Positions 1 to 5,184 of a DNA stretch of 5,291 nt are shown one piece after another. The position numbers and the translations under genes are program-made. Numbering within the stretch: position 1 is the stretch's first letter; every line of letters starts with the position of its first letter. The notes under the pieces were generated by a model, which had not been told where the DNA came from, did not search any database, and was given only the letters and a program-made list of their open reading frames with translations. The DNA is from Bordetella parapertussis (GTDB taxonomy: Bacteria; Pseudomonadota; Gammaproteobacteria; Burkholderiales; Burkholderiaceae_B), in contig CALQNE010000247.1 in the NCBI GenBank assembly GCA_943331855.1, positions 1 through 5,291 on the forward strand, read 5' to 3'.

Positions 1-411
1 AAGGGTGGAAGTCCGGCGATGATGGATGTGATGTCGGGTCATCTTGCGTTGACGTTTGCGACACTGGGGCAAGTGCAGCCACAAATTAAATCTGGCAAGC
101 TTAAAGCGTTGGGCATCTCGTCTGACGTCCGTTATCCCTCCGTAGCAGACATCCCCACGTTCAAAGAACAAGGGCTGGATGTTGTCACCATTGAGTGGTT
201 CGGCTTGCTCGCACCCGCGGCGACGCCCCCCGAGATCATTGCCAAGCTCAATAGCGAAGTCAAACAGATCATGGCAAATCCAGAACTTGGCGAACGCCTT
301 GCCTCAATCGAGCTCGTCAGCTCGAGCGCAGAATTTCTTGATCAATTCATTCAGGCAGAGCTCAATCGCTGGAGCCCTGTGATCAAAGAATTGAATATCA
401 AAATGAATTGA
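1..411 (+). CDS. Bug/TctC-family tripartite tricarboxylate transporter substrate-binding protein, 3' end only
   Basis: This is the C-terminal 136 residues of a periplasmic solute-binding protein; the reading frame is open from base 1, so the gene begins to the left of the window. ATG codons near 19-24 are internal. Family hallmarks are visible: K-G-G-S-P-A followed by MMDVMSGHLALTF, then a segment reading LKALGISSDVRYPSVADIPT, and the EWFGLLAPAATPP stretch before a C-terminal helix. In known Bug proteins (typically about 320-330 residues) these segments form the ligand cleft and hinge and bind carboxylates or other small organic acids for TctAB-type transporters, although most members are orphans with unknown ligands. 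The ligand cannot be read from this fragment, and no TctA or TctB gene is visible. The gene ends in TGA, and 90 nt separate it from the preferred queF start, with no obvious terminator hairpin between them. The family call is firm; the substrate is unknown. Confidence 0.93.
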   Translation, partial: KGGSPAMMDVMSGHLALTFATLGQVQPQIKSGKLKALGISSDVRYPSVADIPTFKEQGLDVVTIEWFGLLAPAATPPEIIAKLNSEVKQIMANPELGERLASIELVSSSAEFLDQFIQAELNRWSPVIKELNIKMN

Positions 412-488
412 ACAATTTACGAAAAGGTCGAGGCCGAGCGTAGTAGCGACAAGGTGCTTGATGGTCGGGCTAAAATAAGCTCTATTCT

Positions 489-492
489 GGAG
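489..492 (+). promoter_or_regulatory. Ribosome binding site GGAG that decides the queF start
   Basis: GGAG lies 9 nt upstream of GTG 502. The more distal in-frame GTG at 454 has no comparable purine-rich site. Starting at 502 gives 14 residues before the conserved LGK, the same number I recall for the E. coli protein, so this site supports the shorter form. Confidence 0.6.
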
Positions 493-501
493 CAACGTCT
501 T

Positions 502-1392
502 GTGAGCAATGGTGCGCCCAATCTTCCCCCTGGCATCCCCTTGGGTAAAGAGGTGTCTTACCCTAAGGGTTATGACGCTTCGCTTCTGTTTCCGATTGCC
601 AGACTCGATGCTCGGCTAACACTCGGTTTGCCACAGGCTGTTCAGTCGCTAAAGTCATCCGCCTCAGACTTGCCGTTCAAGGGTTTTGACCTCTGGAACG
701 CCTACGAACTTTCTTGGCTAAATGCAAACGGTTTGCCAAAAGTTGCGCTGCTGCGGTTAACGGTGCCTTGTACGAGCCCGAATATTATTGAATCAAAATC
801 TTTTAAGCTTTATTTAAATAGCTTTAATCAAACGCACTTTGAAACGGTTCATCACGTGTTTGATCGTTTGCGGCAAGATCTTGCGCATGCAACAGGCGCC
901 GAGATCGAGTTAGAACTAATTGGCCCCGATCAATTTTCAAACGAAAAGATCCATGAGTTTAGCGGAATCAATCTTGATAAATTAGACATCGAGATCGATT
1001 GCTATGAACCCAATGCAGAATTGTTGAAACTGAAACAGCCCACTCCACAAGGCTCAGAGAAAGTAAGCGTCTCTGAGCGCGTATTTTCAAGACTACTCAA
1101 GTCAAACTGCCCCGTGACAGATCAGCCTGATTGGGCTTGCCTTCAAATCGAATATACGGGCCCTGCGATTGACCACGCCAGCCTTTTAAAATATATCGTT
1201 TCTTACAGAATGCATAATGGTTTTCATGAACACTGCGTTGAAAAAATATTCAGCGACATCATGAAACAATGCAAACCTCAGTCGCTATCGATCTATGCGC
1301 GCTATACCCGTCGTGGTGGGTTGGACATTAATCCATGGCGCGCTACGCTGGGTGCCGAGCCGCCATTCGGTGGGCGAAGCGCGCGTCAGTAG
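502..1392 (+). CDS. queF: NADPH-dependent 7-cyano-7-deazaguanine reductase (preQ0 nitrile reductase), long form
   Basis: QueF reduces the nitrile of preQ0 to the aminomethyl group of preQ1 using two NADPH, in the cytoplasm, as a step of queuosine tRNA modification. The product is 296 residues from GTG 502, close to the 282 residues of E. coli QueF; the frame stays open upstream to GTG 454, which would give 312. In 296-residue numbering, the N-terminal half carries the QueF/NADPH motif ESKSFKLYLNSFNQT (97-111). The C-terminal half carries the catalytic Cys203 in LLKSNC, Asp210 in QPDW and the substrate-binding His242-Glu243 in the FHEHCVE stretch. Near the C-terminus is the YARYTRRGGLDINPWR block (265-280). 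Two T-fold halves in one chain are typical of the proteobacterial type. All key residues are present, so it should be active. It follows the binding-protein gene on the same strand without an obvious functional link, and ends 7 nt from a convergent gene. No preQ1 riboswitch was recognised ahead of it. Confidence 0.96.
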   Translation: MSNGAPNLPPGIPLGKEVSYPKGYDASLLFPIARLDARLTLGLPQAVQSLKSSASDLPFKGFDLWNAYELSWLNANGLPKVALLRLTVPCTSPNIIESKSFKLYLNSFNQTHFETVHHVFDRLRQDLAHATGAEIELELIGPDQFSNEKIHEFSGINLDKLDIEIDCYEPNAELLKLKQPTPQGSEKVSVSERVFSRLLKSNCPVTDQPDWACLQIEYTGPAIDHASLLKYIVSYRMHNGFHEHCVEKIFSDIMKQCKPQSLSIYARYTRRGGLDINPWRATLGAEPPFGGRSARQ

Positions 1393-1399
1393 CAAGTAT

Positions 1400-2680
1400 C
1401 TAGAACAGGGTTTGTACCGCGCCCGCAACTTGATATTGGTCATCGACTAATAATAGTTGACGCCACTTATCAAAAGTCAGGCAGGGGTGAGAGATATCAA
1501 AAGCAAGCATATCGCCCACTTGTATATCTGCCTGGTTGGGGATGCTCATGAAGGCATGCTGATCCATCATGGCCGTAATTTTCCAGTCGATCGATGCTGG
1601 CTGCGGTGCTTGTCCTGCCCCAGGACGATAATGCAGCGCGGTAATAGGGAGCCCAGCATCAAACGCCGCATCACGCTTGCCCAAGGCAATAATCGCCCGG
1701 CCTGGCTCGGGTACCGATTGGACGTATGCCCATAATTGCAATGCGGGAAGCAGGCTTCGACCCATCTCACGCGCAACGGGGTTGCTGGCTTGTATACGCT
1801 TTTCGGCGTTCTGATAGACGCCGACATCATGCGTTAAATAGCATCCAGGTCGCAGAATAACTTGTAGTGTGTGTGACCCCGATAACGGTTGGCCACTAAA
1901 TTCTTCGGCAACGACATCAAACCAGGCCGAACCTGCGCCACTCAAAATTACGCGAGGTTCACTAAATTTATTTTCTAGCGTAAGTGCTTGTGTGCGTGCG
2001 AGCACATGCCGCAACAGTGTTCGAATCTCGTCTTCTTTTTGTAAGACACCTTCATAAAGTTCAACGCCGACCAAGCTTAAAGAGTGCGGCCAACGCGCGA
2101 CCGCCGCAAGTACCGCTTGCTCTTGTATTAAATTGCGGATGCCAGTACGACCGCCTTCAACGCCATATTCAAGCAGAATTTTTAATTTTTGCCCGCAGTT
2201 TGAAAAGTATTGACCTAAAGCGTCAGCATTTGCCGCAGAGTCAACAATGCAACAAAAGTAAAAATCAGGATCTGATTTTTGCAGGCGAGCAATGATGGCC
2301 ATATTGCCCTTACCAATCAATTGGTTCGCCATGATGATGCGGCGCACGCCATGAACAGCCGCAGCTTGAGTTTGTGACGCGGTCGCCAGCGTGATACCCC
2401 AAGCGCCGTGCACGAGTTGCATCTGAAACAATTCTGGGCTCATGGTAGTTTTTCCATGAGGCGCAAGCTCGACGCCGTAACGTTTAATGAACTGCGCCAT
2501 CCAGTCTAGGTTATGTTGGATACGACTCTGGCGTAGGATCGCGACAGGCAGGCTCACGTCTTCATTCAAAATATTCCAGGCAAGATTGCCACACTCAGTA
2601 AATGAGCAGCCGGCGGCGAGATCGCCCAACCCTTTGCCTAGCGTGTCGAGCTGTGATTTTTTAACATGAGGGCTATGCAT
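1400..2680 (-). CDS. D-serine dehydratase-like amino acid deaminase (fold-type III PLP enzyme, DSD1/D-threonine aldolase family)
   Basis: The 426-residue product belongs to the alanine-racemase-N plus D-serine-dehydratase-like family, whose members use PLP and a divalent metal to eliminate water from, or cleave, D-beta-hydroxy amino acids. The PLP lysine is Lys77 in ELAPHGKTTMSPEL, on the first strand of the barrel. The EYGVEGGRTGIR loop (171-182), the glycine-rich SGAGSAWFDVV phosphate loop (247-257), RPGCYLTHD (277-285) and DQHAFM (373-378) follow. The C-terminal beta domain ends with DISHPCLTFDKW (395-406). His398 and Cys400 there match the zinc His-X-Cys pair of eukaryotic D-serine dehydratase, whereas D-threonine aldolases carry His-X-Asp; this favours dehydratase/deaminase activity over aldolase. 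No signal peptide is seen, so it is cytoplasmic. It starts 3 nt after the kinase stop codon with only a weak AGG about 12 nt upstream, suggesting translational coupling. The exact substrate (D-serine, D-threonine or another 3-hydroxy amino acid) is not determined. Confidence 0.88.
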   Translation of the reverse strand: MHSPHVKKSQLDTLGKGLGDLAAGCSFTECGNLAWNILNEDVSLPVAILRQSRIQHNLDWMAQFIKRYGVELAPHGKTTMSPELFQMQLVHGAWGITLATASQTQAAAVHGVRRIIMANQLIGKGNMAIIARLQKSDPDFYFCCIVDSAANADALGQYFSNCGQKLKILLEYGVEGGRTGIRNLIQEQAVLAAVARWPHSLSLVGVELYEGVLQKEDEIRTLLRHVLARTQALTLENKFSEPRVILSGAGSAWFDVVAEEFSGQPLSGSHTLQVILRPGCYLTHDVGVYQNAEKRIQASNPVAREMGRSLLPALQLWAYVQSVPEPGRAIIALGKRDAAFDAGLPITALHYRPGAGQAPQPASIDWKITAMMDQHAFMSIPNQADIQVGDMLAFDISHPCLTFDKWRQLLLVDDQYQVAGAVQTLF

Positions 2681-2683
2681 GGC

Positions 2684-4042
2684 TTATGGCTGCCTGTGAG
2701 TAGGAATTAAAAAAGAGAACACTGACCCTGCACCGACTGTTGAATGTAGTTTGATCCAGCCGCCATGCAGCTCAATTAGACGTTTCGCAATAAATAGGCC
2801 GAGGCCTGCGCCTTCACCTTTTATTGTGTAATCATCACCCAACTGCCGAAACTGTTTGAACAATAATTGTTGGTGCGCTTCATCGATCCCGATGCCAGTA
2901 TCCTTGACGGACACCTCAATGCCTTGTGCGGTGTTAATTGTAGAAATTAATACAGAGCCGCCGTCGCGGTTGAATTTGATCGCGTTATTAAGAAGATTTT
3001 GGAGAATCTGTTTGATTTGTCTTTGATCCGCGGTCACGGTGCGGGTTGACTCAGACAGCGATTGCGCGATGGTGATTTTTTTTTGTTCGGCCATGCTGTG
3101 TACGGATTGAACGGCAGAGGCAACTAATTCTGGCAATGAAAACTCGGTTTGTGCGACCTCTAATTTTCCGGATTCGATTCTCGCAACATACAAAATATCG
3201 TTGATGAGCCCGAGCAGGCTTTTTCCAGATTGCTGGATATCCTGAACAAAACCCAATTGTTTTGAATTGAGTTCGCCAAAAACTTTGTTCTCGAGGGCTT
3301 CAGAAAAGCCAATGATGGCAGACAGCGGTGTCCTAAGCTCGTGAGACATGTTAGCTAAGAAATCTGTCTTGTGCTGGTTCGCCTGAACTAATTCTGTATT
3401 GGTGTGAATGAGCTCGACATTTTTATCGAATAGCACTTGCTCATATTGTGCGATTGAAAAGTAAGCTCGCCATAAAAAAAATCCGAGTACAAGCAAGACG
3501 ACGATCATTGTGATGATAAAGAACGCATAAATCTTTACTTGATATCCAATAAAAATCACACTAGATTCTTCTGGAGTCGATTCAATTTTGAGAAGCCCAA
3601 GCTCAACGCCAACGTTGAGCTTGAAGATGGTGGTCATCCTGCCTTCGTGAGTCGTTTGAAGCATGCGCTGACCTTGCATATCTGGGGCCAGCCACTTTTG
3701 GTCGGTAAACAGAAGCTTAAGCGCGCCATTGTTTTGCCGAACGATGCCCGACACAAGCTTGCCCGACGGATCGAATATTTCAACCGAAGAAATGTCTGAA
3801 TGCGTGAACGCTTGCCGTATACGAGATTCAATTTCTGCGTAGTCTTTTTGAATCAGAGAATCGATAATCGCAACCGACAAGCCCTCAACATAGTTTTGAG
3901 CGGCCTGCAGGTTTCGAAGTTTTAAAGACTGCTTGAGTTGTGCCTGTGTGAAAAAACCACCGGCTACGATGAGTAGCAGCAGCAAGGTTAAAAGCCCGAG
4001 CACCGGCCAAAGGGTTCTTAATTGGCGAGGAGTTAACTTCAA
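2684..4042 (-). CDS. Membrane-bound sensor histidine kinase with periplasmic Cache/PAS-like domain
   Basis: This 452-residue protein (from TTG 4042) is an inner-membrane two-component kinase. Membrane segment 1 spans about residues 13-32 and segment 2 about 168-191. The roughly 135-residue periplasmic part between them includes VEIFDPSGKLV (87-97), a turn typical of PAS-like/Cache sensor folds. A hydrophilic, probably coiled-coil linker (about 195-226) leads into the dimerisation domain with the H-box SHELRTPL and phospho-acceptor His234. The ATPase domain shows the N-box QNLLNNAIKF (348-357), G1 box DTGIGI (381-386), the KQFRQLGDD F-box region (396-404) and G2 box GEGAGLGL (409-416). No HAMP domain or receiver domain is evident, so it should phosphorylate a separate response regulator, which is not in this window. 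It lies 17 nt behind a PhnD-like binding protein, a plausible periplasmic partner. The start is uncertain: an in-frame TAG sits two codons upstream of TTG 4042, beyond which an ATG overlaps the previous gene's stop. Confidence 0.93.
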   Translation of the reverse strand: MKLTPRQLRTLWPVLGLLTLLLLLIVAGGFFTQAQLKQSLKLRNLQAAQNYVEGLSVAIIDSLIQKDYAEIESRIRQAFTHSDISSVEIFDPSGKLVSGIVRQNNGALKLLFTDQKWLAPDMQGQRMLQTTHEGRMTTIFKLNVGVELGLLKIESTPEESSVIFIGYQVKIYAFFIITMIVVLLVLGFFLWRAYFSIAQYEQVLFDKNVELIHTNTELVQANQHKTDFLANMSHELRTPLSAIIGFSEALENKVFGELNSKQLGFVQDIQQSGKSLLGLINDILYVARIESGKLEVAQTEFSLPELVASAVQSVHSMAEQKKITIAQSLSESTRTVTADQRQIKQILQNLLNNAIKFNRDGGSVLISTINTAQGIEVSVKDTGIGIDEAHQQLLFKQFRQLGDDYTIKGEGAGLGLFIAKRLIELHGGWIKLHSTVGAGSVFSFLIPTHRQP

Positions 4043-4045
4043 AAT

Positions 4046-4063
4046 CTATTCGCCCAGGCTCAT
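4046..4063 (-). other. Five-codon mini-ORF (MSLGE, amber stop) in the kinase frame, overlapping the upstream stop codon
   Basis: An ATG at 4063-4061 forms an ATGA overlap with the TGA of the binding-protein gene, the classic junction for coupled genes. It is in the same frame as the kinase, but after Met-Ser-Leu-Gly-Glu a TAG (4048-4046) interrupts it, followed by ATT and then TTG 4042. Either this is a genuine coupling mini-cistron that delivers ribosomes to the TTG, or a point change has turned a sense codon into amber near the original kinase start. No strong Shine-Dalgarno precedes either start. Confidence 0.45.
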
Positions 4064-4905
4064 TGTTGCAAGCGTTCTATGTGAAGCGCTTCGACGTTGG
4101 CATAATCAGCGTCAGACACTTTGACCGGATTGACGAAATCGATTTGACCCAATAGTTTTTTGCAGGTCATATCTTGAGCACAGCTGACAAACGCGTCAAA
4201 GAAGGCTTTGCGGATGCCGTGAGATACAGTCGGTTTTGTGGCAATCGGATGAGGTGAAAATTCATCCGATTCATAAATTACCTTCAATAGTGCCTGCACT
4301 TCAGGCGGCTCGGCGGAGAGTGTTGCTTTGATACCGCCTCCAGCAGCGACATCGCCCGCAATGACGGCCCGATATACGTTGCTATGGGTTCTGACATAAA
4401 GCGGATCGATTTTGATACCTTGGTCGGCAAACATCGCTCTAACCAAGAGCGACGCGCCAAAGGCGTTGGGCGCCGGAAAAGCAACCATCTTGCCATCAAG
4501 ATTTTTAAGCGAGACGGTAGATTCAGATTTTTTTACGACGACTAAGCCAGACAGTTTATAGGTGCCTTCTGCTAATAAAGCACTGTATTTCTGGGCTTTT
4601 GCAGCAACAACATAGTGGTAGGGATTCAAGTAAACAAAATCTGCCCGGCCTTGGCTGAACCGTGTTTCGAACTCTGGAATATCTTTTGGAACAAACAATT
4701 CAAAACACAAGCCGCTGGCCTTGCCGACGCGTTCGAGCAGCGGTCCCCAGGATGACAGGATTTTCATGTGTGGATACTGTGGAACCACTTCGAACGTCAG
4801 TCGATGTTGAGATGAGACGTCTCCGATGCACGTCGACGCCCAAGAGGCGTAACCGGTAAAGGCGCTGGCGAGCAGGCCCCATAAAATTAGCGTTCGAACA
4901 ATCAT
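4060..4905 (-). CDS. PhnD-like periplasmic substrate-binding protein (phosphate/phosphite/phosphonate-binding family), probable sensor partner
   Basis: The 281-residue product begins with a Sec signal peptide: a short basic start, a hydrophobic core at about 5-20 and a likely cleavage after Ala23. There is no lipobox, so the mature protein is soluble in the periplasm. The remainder fits the two-lobed PhnD-like fold: an opening strand FEVVPQYPHMKILSSWGPLL (38-57), the YLNPYHYVVA stretch (92-101) in the first lobe, GLVVVKKSES (120-129) at the crossover and the VAFPAPNAFGAS loop (141-152). Later come the second-lobe VYRAVIAGDVAAGGG block (177-191) and the HPIATKP return strand (219-225). The Ser-Thr-rich loop that binds the phosphonate group in E. 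coli PhnD is replaced by P-A-P-N-A-F-G, so the ligand may not be a phosphonate. Four cysteines (26, 67, 242, 248) could form disulfides. No transporter membrane or ATPase gene is adjacent; the next gene is a histidine kinase, which points to a sensing role. The ATG at 4905 has a poor Shine-Dalgarno and lies behind a leader ORF. Confidence 0.85.
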   Translation of the reverse strand: MIVRTLILWGLLASAFTGYASWASTCIGDVSSQHRLTFEVVPQYPHMKILSSWGPLLERVGKASGLCFELFVPKDIPEFETRFSQGRADFVYLNPYHYVVAAKAQKYSALLAEGTYKLSGLVVVKKSESTVSLKNLDGKMVAFPAPNAFGASLLVRAMFADQGIKIDPLYVRTHSNVYRAVIAGDVAAGGGIKATLSAEPPEVQALLKVIYESDEFSPHPIATKPTVSHGIRKAFFDAFVSCAQDMTCKKLLGQIDFVNPVKVSDADYANVEALHIERLQQ

Positions 4906-4929
4906 TTTTATCTTGTTGCTATCTGTCAG

Positions 4930-4977
4930 TTAGCTAAATAAGGCGATTTTAGTTGCGATTTGGTTGATGCGAGTCAT
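4930..4977 (-). CDS. Possible 15-residue leader peptide ORF upstream of the PhnD-like gene
   Basis: An ATG at 4977 opens a reading frame of 15 codons (MTRINQIATKIALFS) that ends in TAA at 4932-4930, 24 nt before the ATG of the PhnD-like gene and in the same frame. It has the best ribosome binding site on this transcript, AAGGAG 7 nt upstream, whereas the main gene has only a poor one. This arrangement suggests a translated leader that feeds ribosomes to the main start, or a regulatory uORF. The peptide has no run of one amino acid that would mark an attenuator, and I do not recognise it. It is too short for codon statistics to help, so it stays a candidate. Confidence 0.4.
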   Translation of the reverse strand: MTRINQIATKIALFS

Positions 4978-4983
4978 GTCTGC

Positions 4984-5005
4984 GCTCCTTGAGTGTAATT
5001 GGAGC
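4984..5005 (-). promoter_or_regulatory. Hairpin that could mask the leader ORF's Shine-Dalgarno
   Basis: On the minus strand GCTCC (5005-5001) is complementary to GGAGC (4988-4984), with a 12-nt loop between; a flanking T-G wobble could lengthen the stem to six pairs. The right arm contains most of the AAGGAG (4990-4985) that serves the ATG at 4977. If formed in the mRNA it would hide that site. The stem is short, so its stability is modest. There is no U-tract after it, so it is not an intrinsic terminator. Confidence 0.35.
4985..4990 (-). promoter_or_regulatory. Strong Shine-Dalgarno (AAGGAG) for the leader ORF
   Basis: Read on the minus strand this is AAGGAG, 7 nt from the ATG at 4977. 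It is the only near-consensus ribosome binding site in the divergent intergenic region for the minus-strand genes, and the main reason to take the 15-codon ORF seriously. Confidence 0.5.
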
Positions 5006-5033
5006 AAGCAACAGCAGCGAAAAGATAAAAACC

Positions 5034-5053
5034 GACCTGATATCACCCCGGTC
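5034..5053. repeat. Inverted repeat around the palindrome TGATATCA
   Basis: GACC (5034-5037) and GGTC (5050-5053) are complementary arms flanking the perfect 8-bp palindrome TGATATCA (5038-5045). The palindrome lies off centre, with CCCC between it and the right arm. It could be an operator for a dimeric regulator, but with one copy it could also be chance. It does not match a binding site I can name. Confidence 0.3.
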
Positions 5054-5087
5054 AGATTAAGATTGATCCAAGTATTATTAGCCTACT

Positions 5088-5118
5088 CTCGAGCCAAAGC
5101 TGTTGTGTCTTTGGCGAG
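5088..5118. repeat. Imperfect inverted repeat (10-bp arms, 2-nt bulge, 9-nt loop)
   Basis: The left arm CTCG-AG-CCAAAG (5088-5099) pairs with CTTTGGCGAG (5109-5118) over ten base pairs, leaving an AG bulge in the left arm and a 9-nt loop (5100-5108). It sits 66 nt upstream of the CDGSH start codon and just ahead of the TTGACG at 5126. The following + strand sequence TGTTTGTTTGA is only moderately T-rich, so a regulator-binding site or a structured 5' leader fits as well as a terminator. Confidence 0.45.
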
Positions 5119-5172
5119 TGTTTGTTTGACGGCTAGTCAGGCAATAATAAGAGATAAAAATTTCACTGTCAC

Positions 5173-5177
5173 AAGGT
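5173..5177 (+). promoter_or_regulatory. Ribosome binding site AAGGT for the CDGSH gene
   Basis: AAGG at 5173-5176 is 8 nt from the ATG at 5185, a normal spacing. It supports this start for the CDGSH-domain protein, whose N-terminus would otherwise be hard to place in a fragment. Confidence 0.6.
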
Positions 5178-5184
5178 ATTCATC

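Larger units (their letters stand above)
4906..5184. other. Divergent intergenic region between the sensor operon and the CDGSH gene
   Basis: This 279-nt stretch must hold the promoters for both directions. It contains the leader ORF and its ribosome binding site, a short hairpin over that site, an 8-bp perfect palindrome TGATATCA (5038-5045) flanked by GACC and GGTC, and a larger inverted repeat (5088-5118). A TTGACG at 5126-5131 resembles a -35 element for the rightward gene, but at 16-18 nt spacing only poor -10 matches such as TAAGAG (5148-5153) follow. No convincing sigma-70 or sigma-54 pair was found for the leftward operon. No tRNA or known riboswitch was recognised. Confidence 0.6.

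Noticed and set aside
304..495. 63-codon minus-strand frame over the end of the Bug gene.
   Set aside because: It is antisense to a clear coding region and its product has no recognisable features; it is a shadow.
412..501. A possible preQ1 riboswitch or terminator between the Bug gene and queF.
   Set aside because: Only weak four-base pairings such as CCGA with TCGG are visible, there is no T-run, and nothing resembles the known preQ1 aptamer sequences.
1457..2295. Several + strand frames of 60-100 codons inside the deaminase gene.
   Set aside because: They are antisense to a gene with all its family motifs intact, lack ribosome binding sites and overlap one another, so they are shadows.
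3539..3831. Frames on both strands within the periplasmic part of the kinase gene.
   Set aside because: The kinase frame is continuous here with a sensible sensor domain, and the alternatives look like frame-shifted coding sequence.
5126..5155. TTGACG with TAATAA or TAAGAG as a sigma-70 promoter for the CDGSH gene.
   Set aside because: The -35 match is good, but the TA-rich candidates are spaced 13 nt or match poorly at 16-18 nt, so I mention it only in the intergenic entry.
5023..5160. Nine-base direct repeat AGATAAAAA at 5023-5031 and 5152-5160.
   Set aside because: It is short and A-rich with only two copies in an AT-rich intergenic region, so chance is a sufficient explanation.
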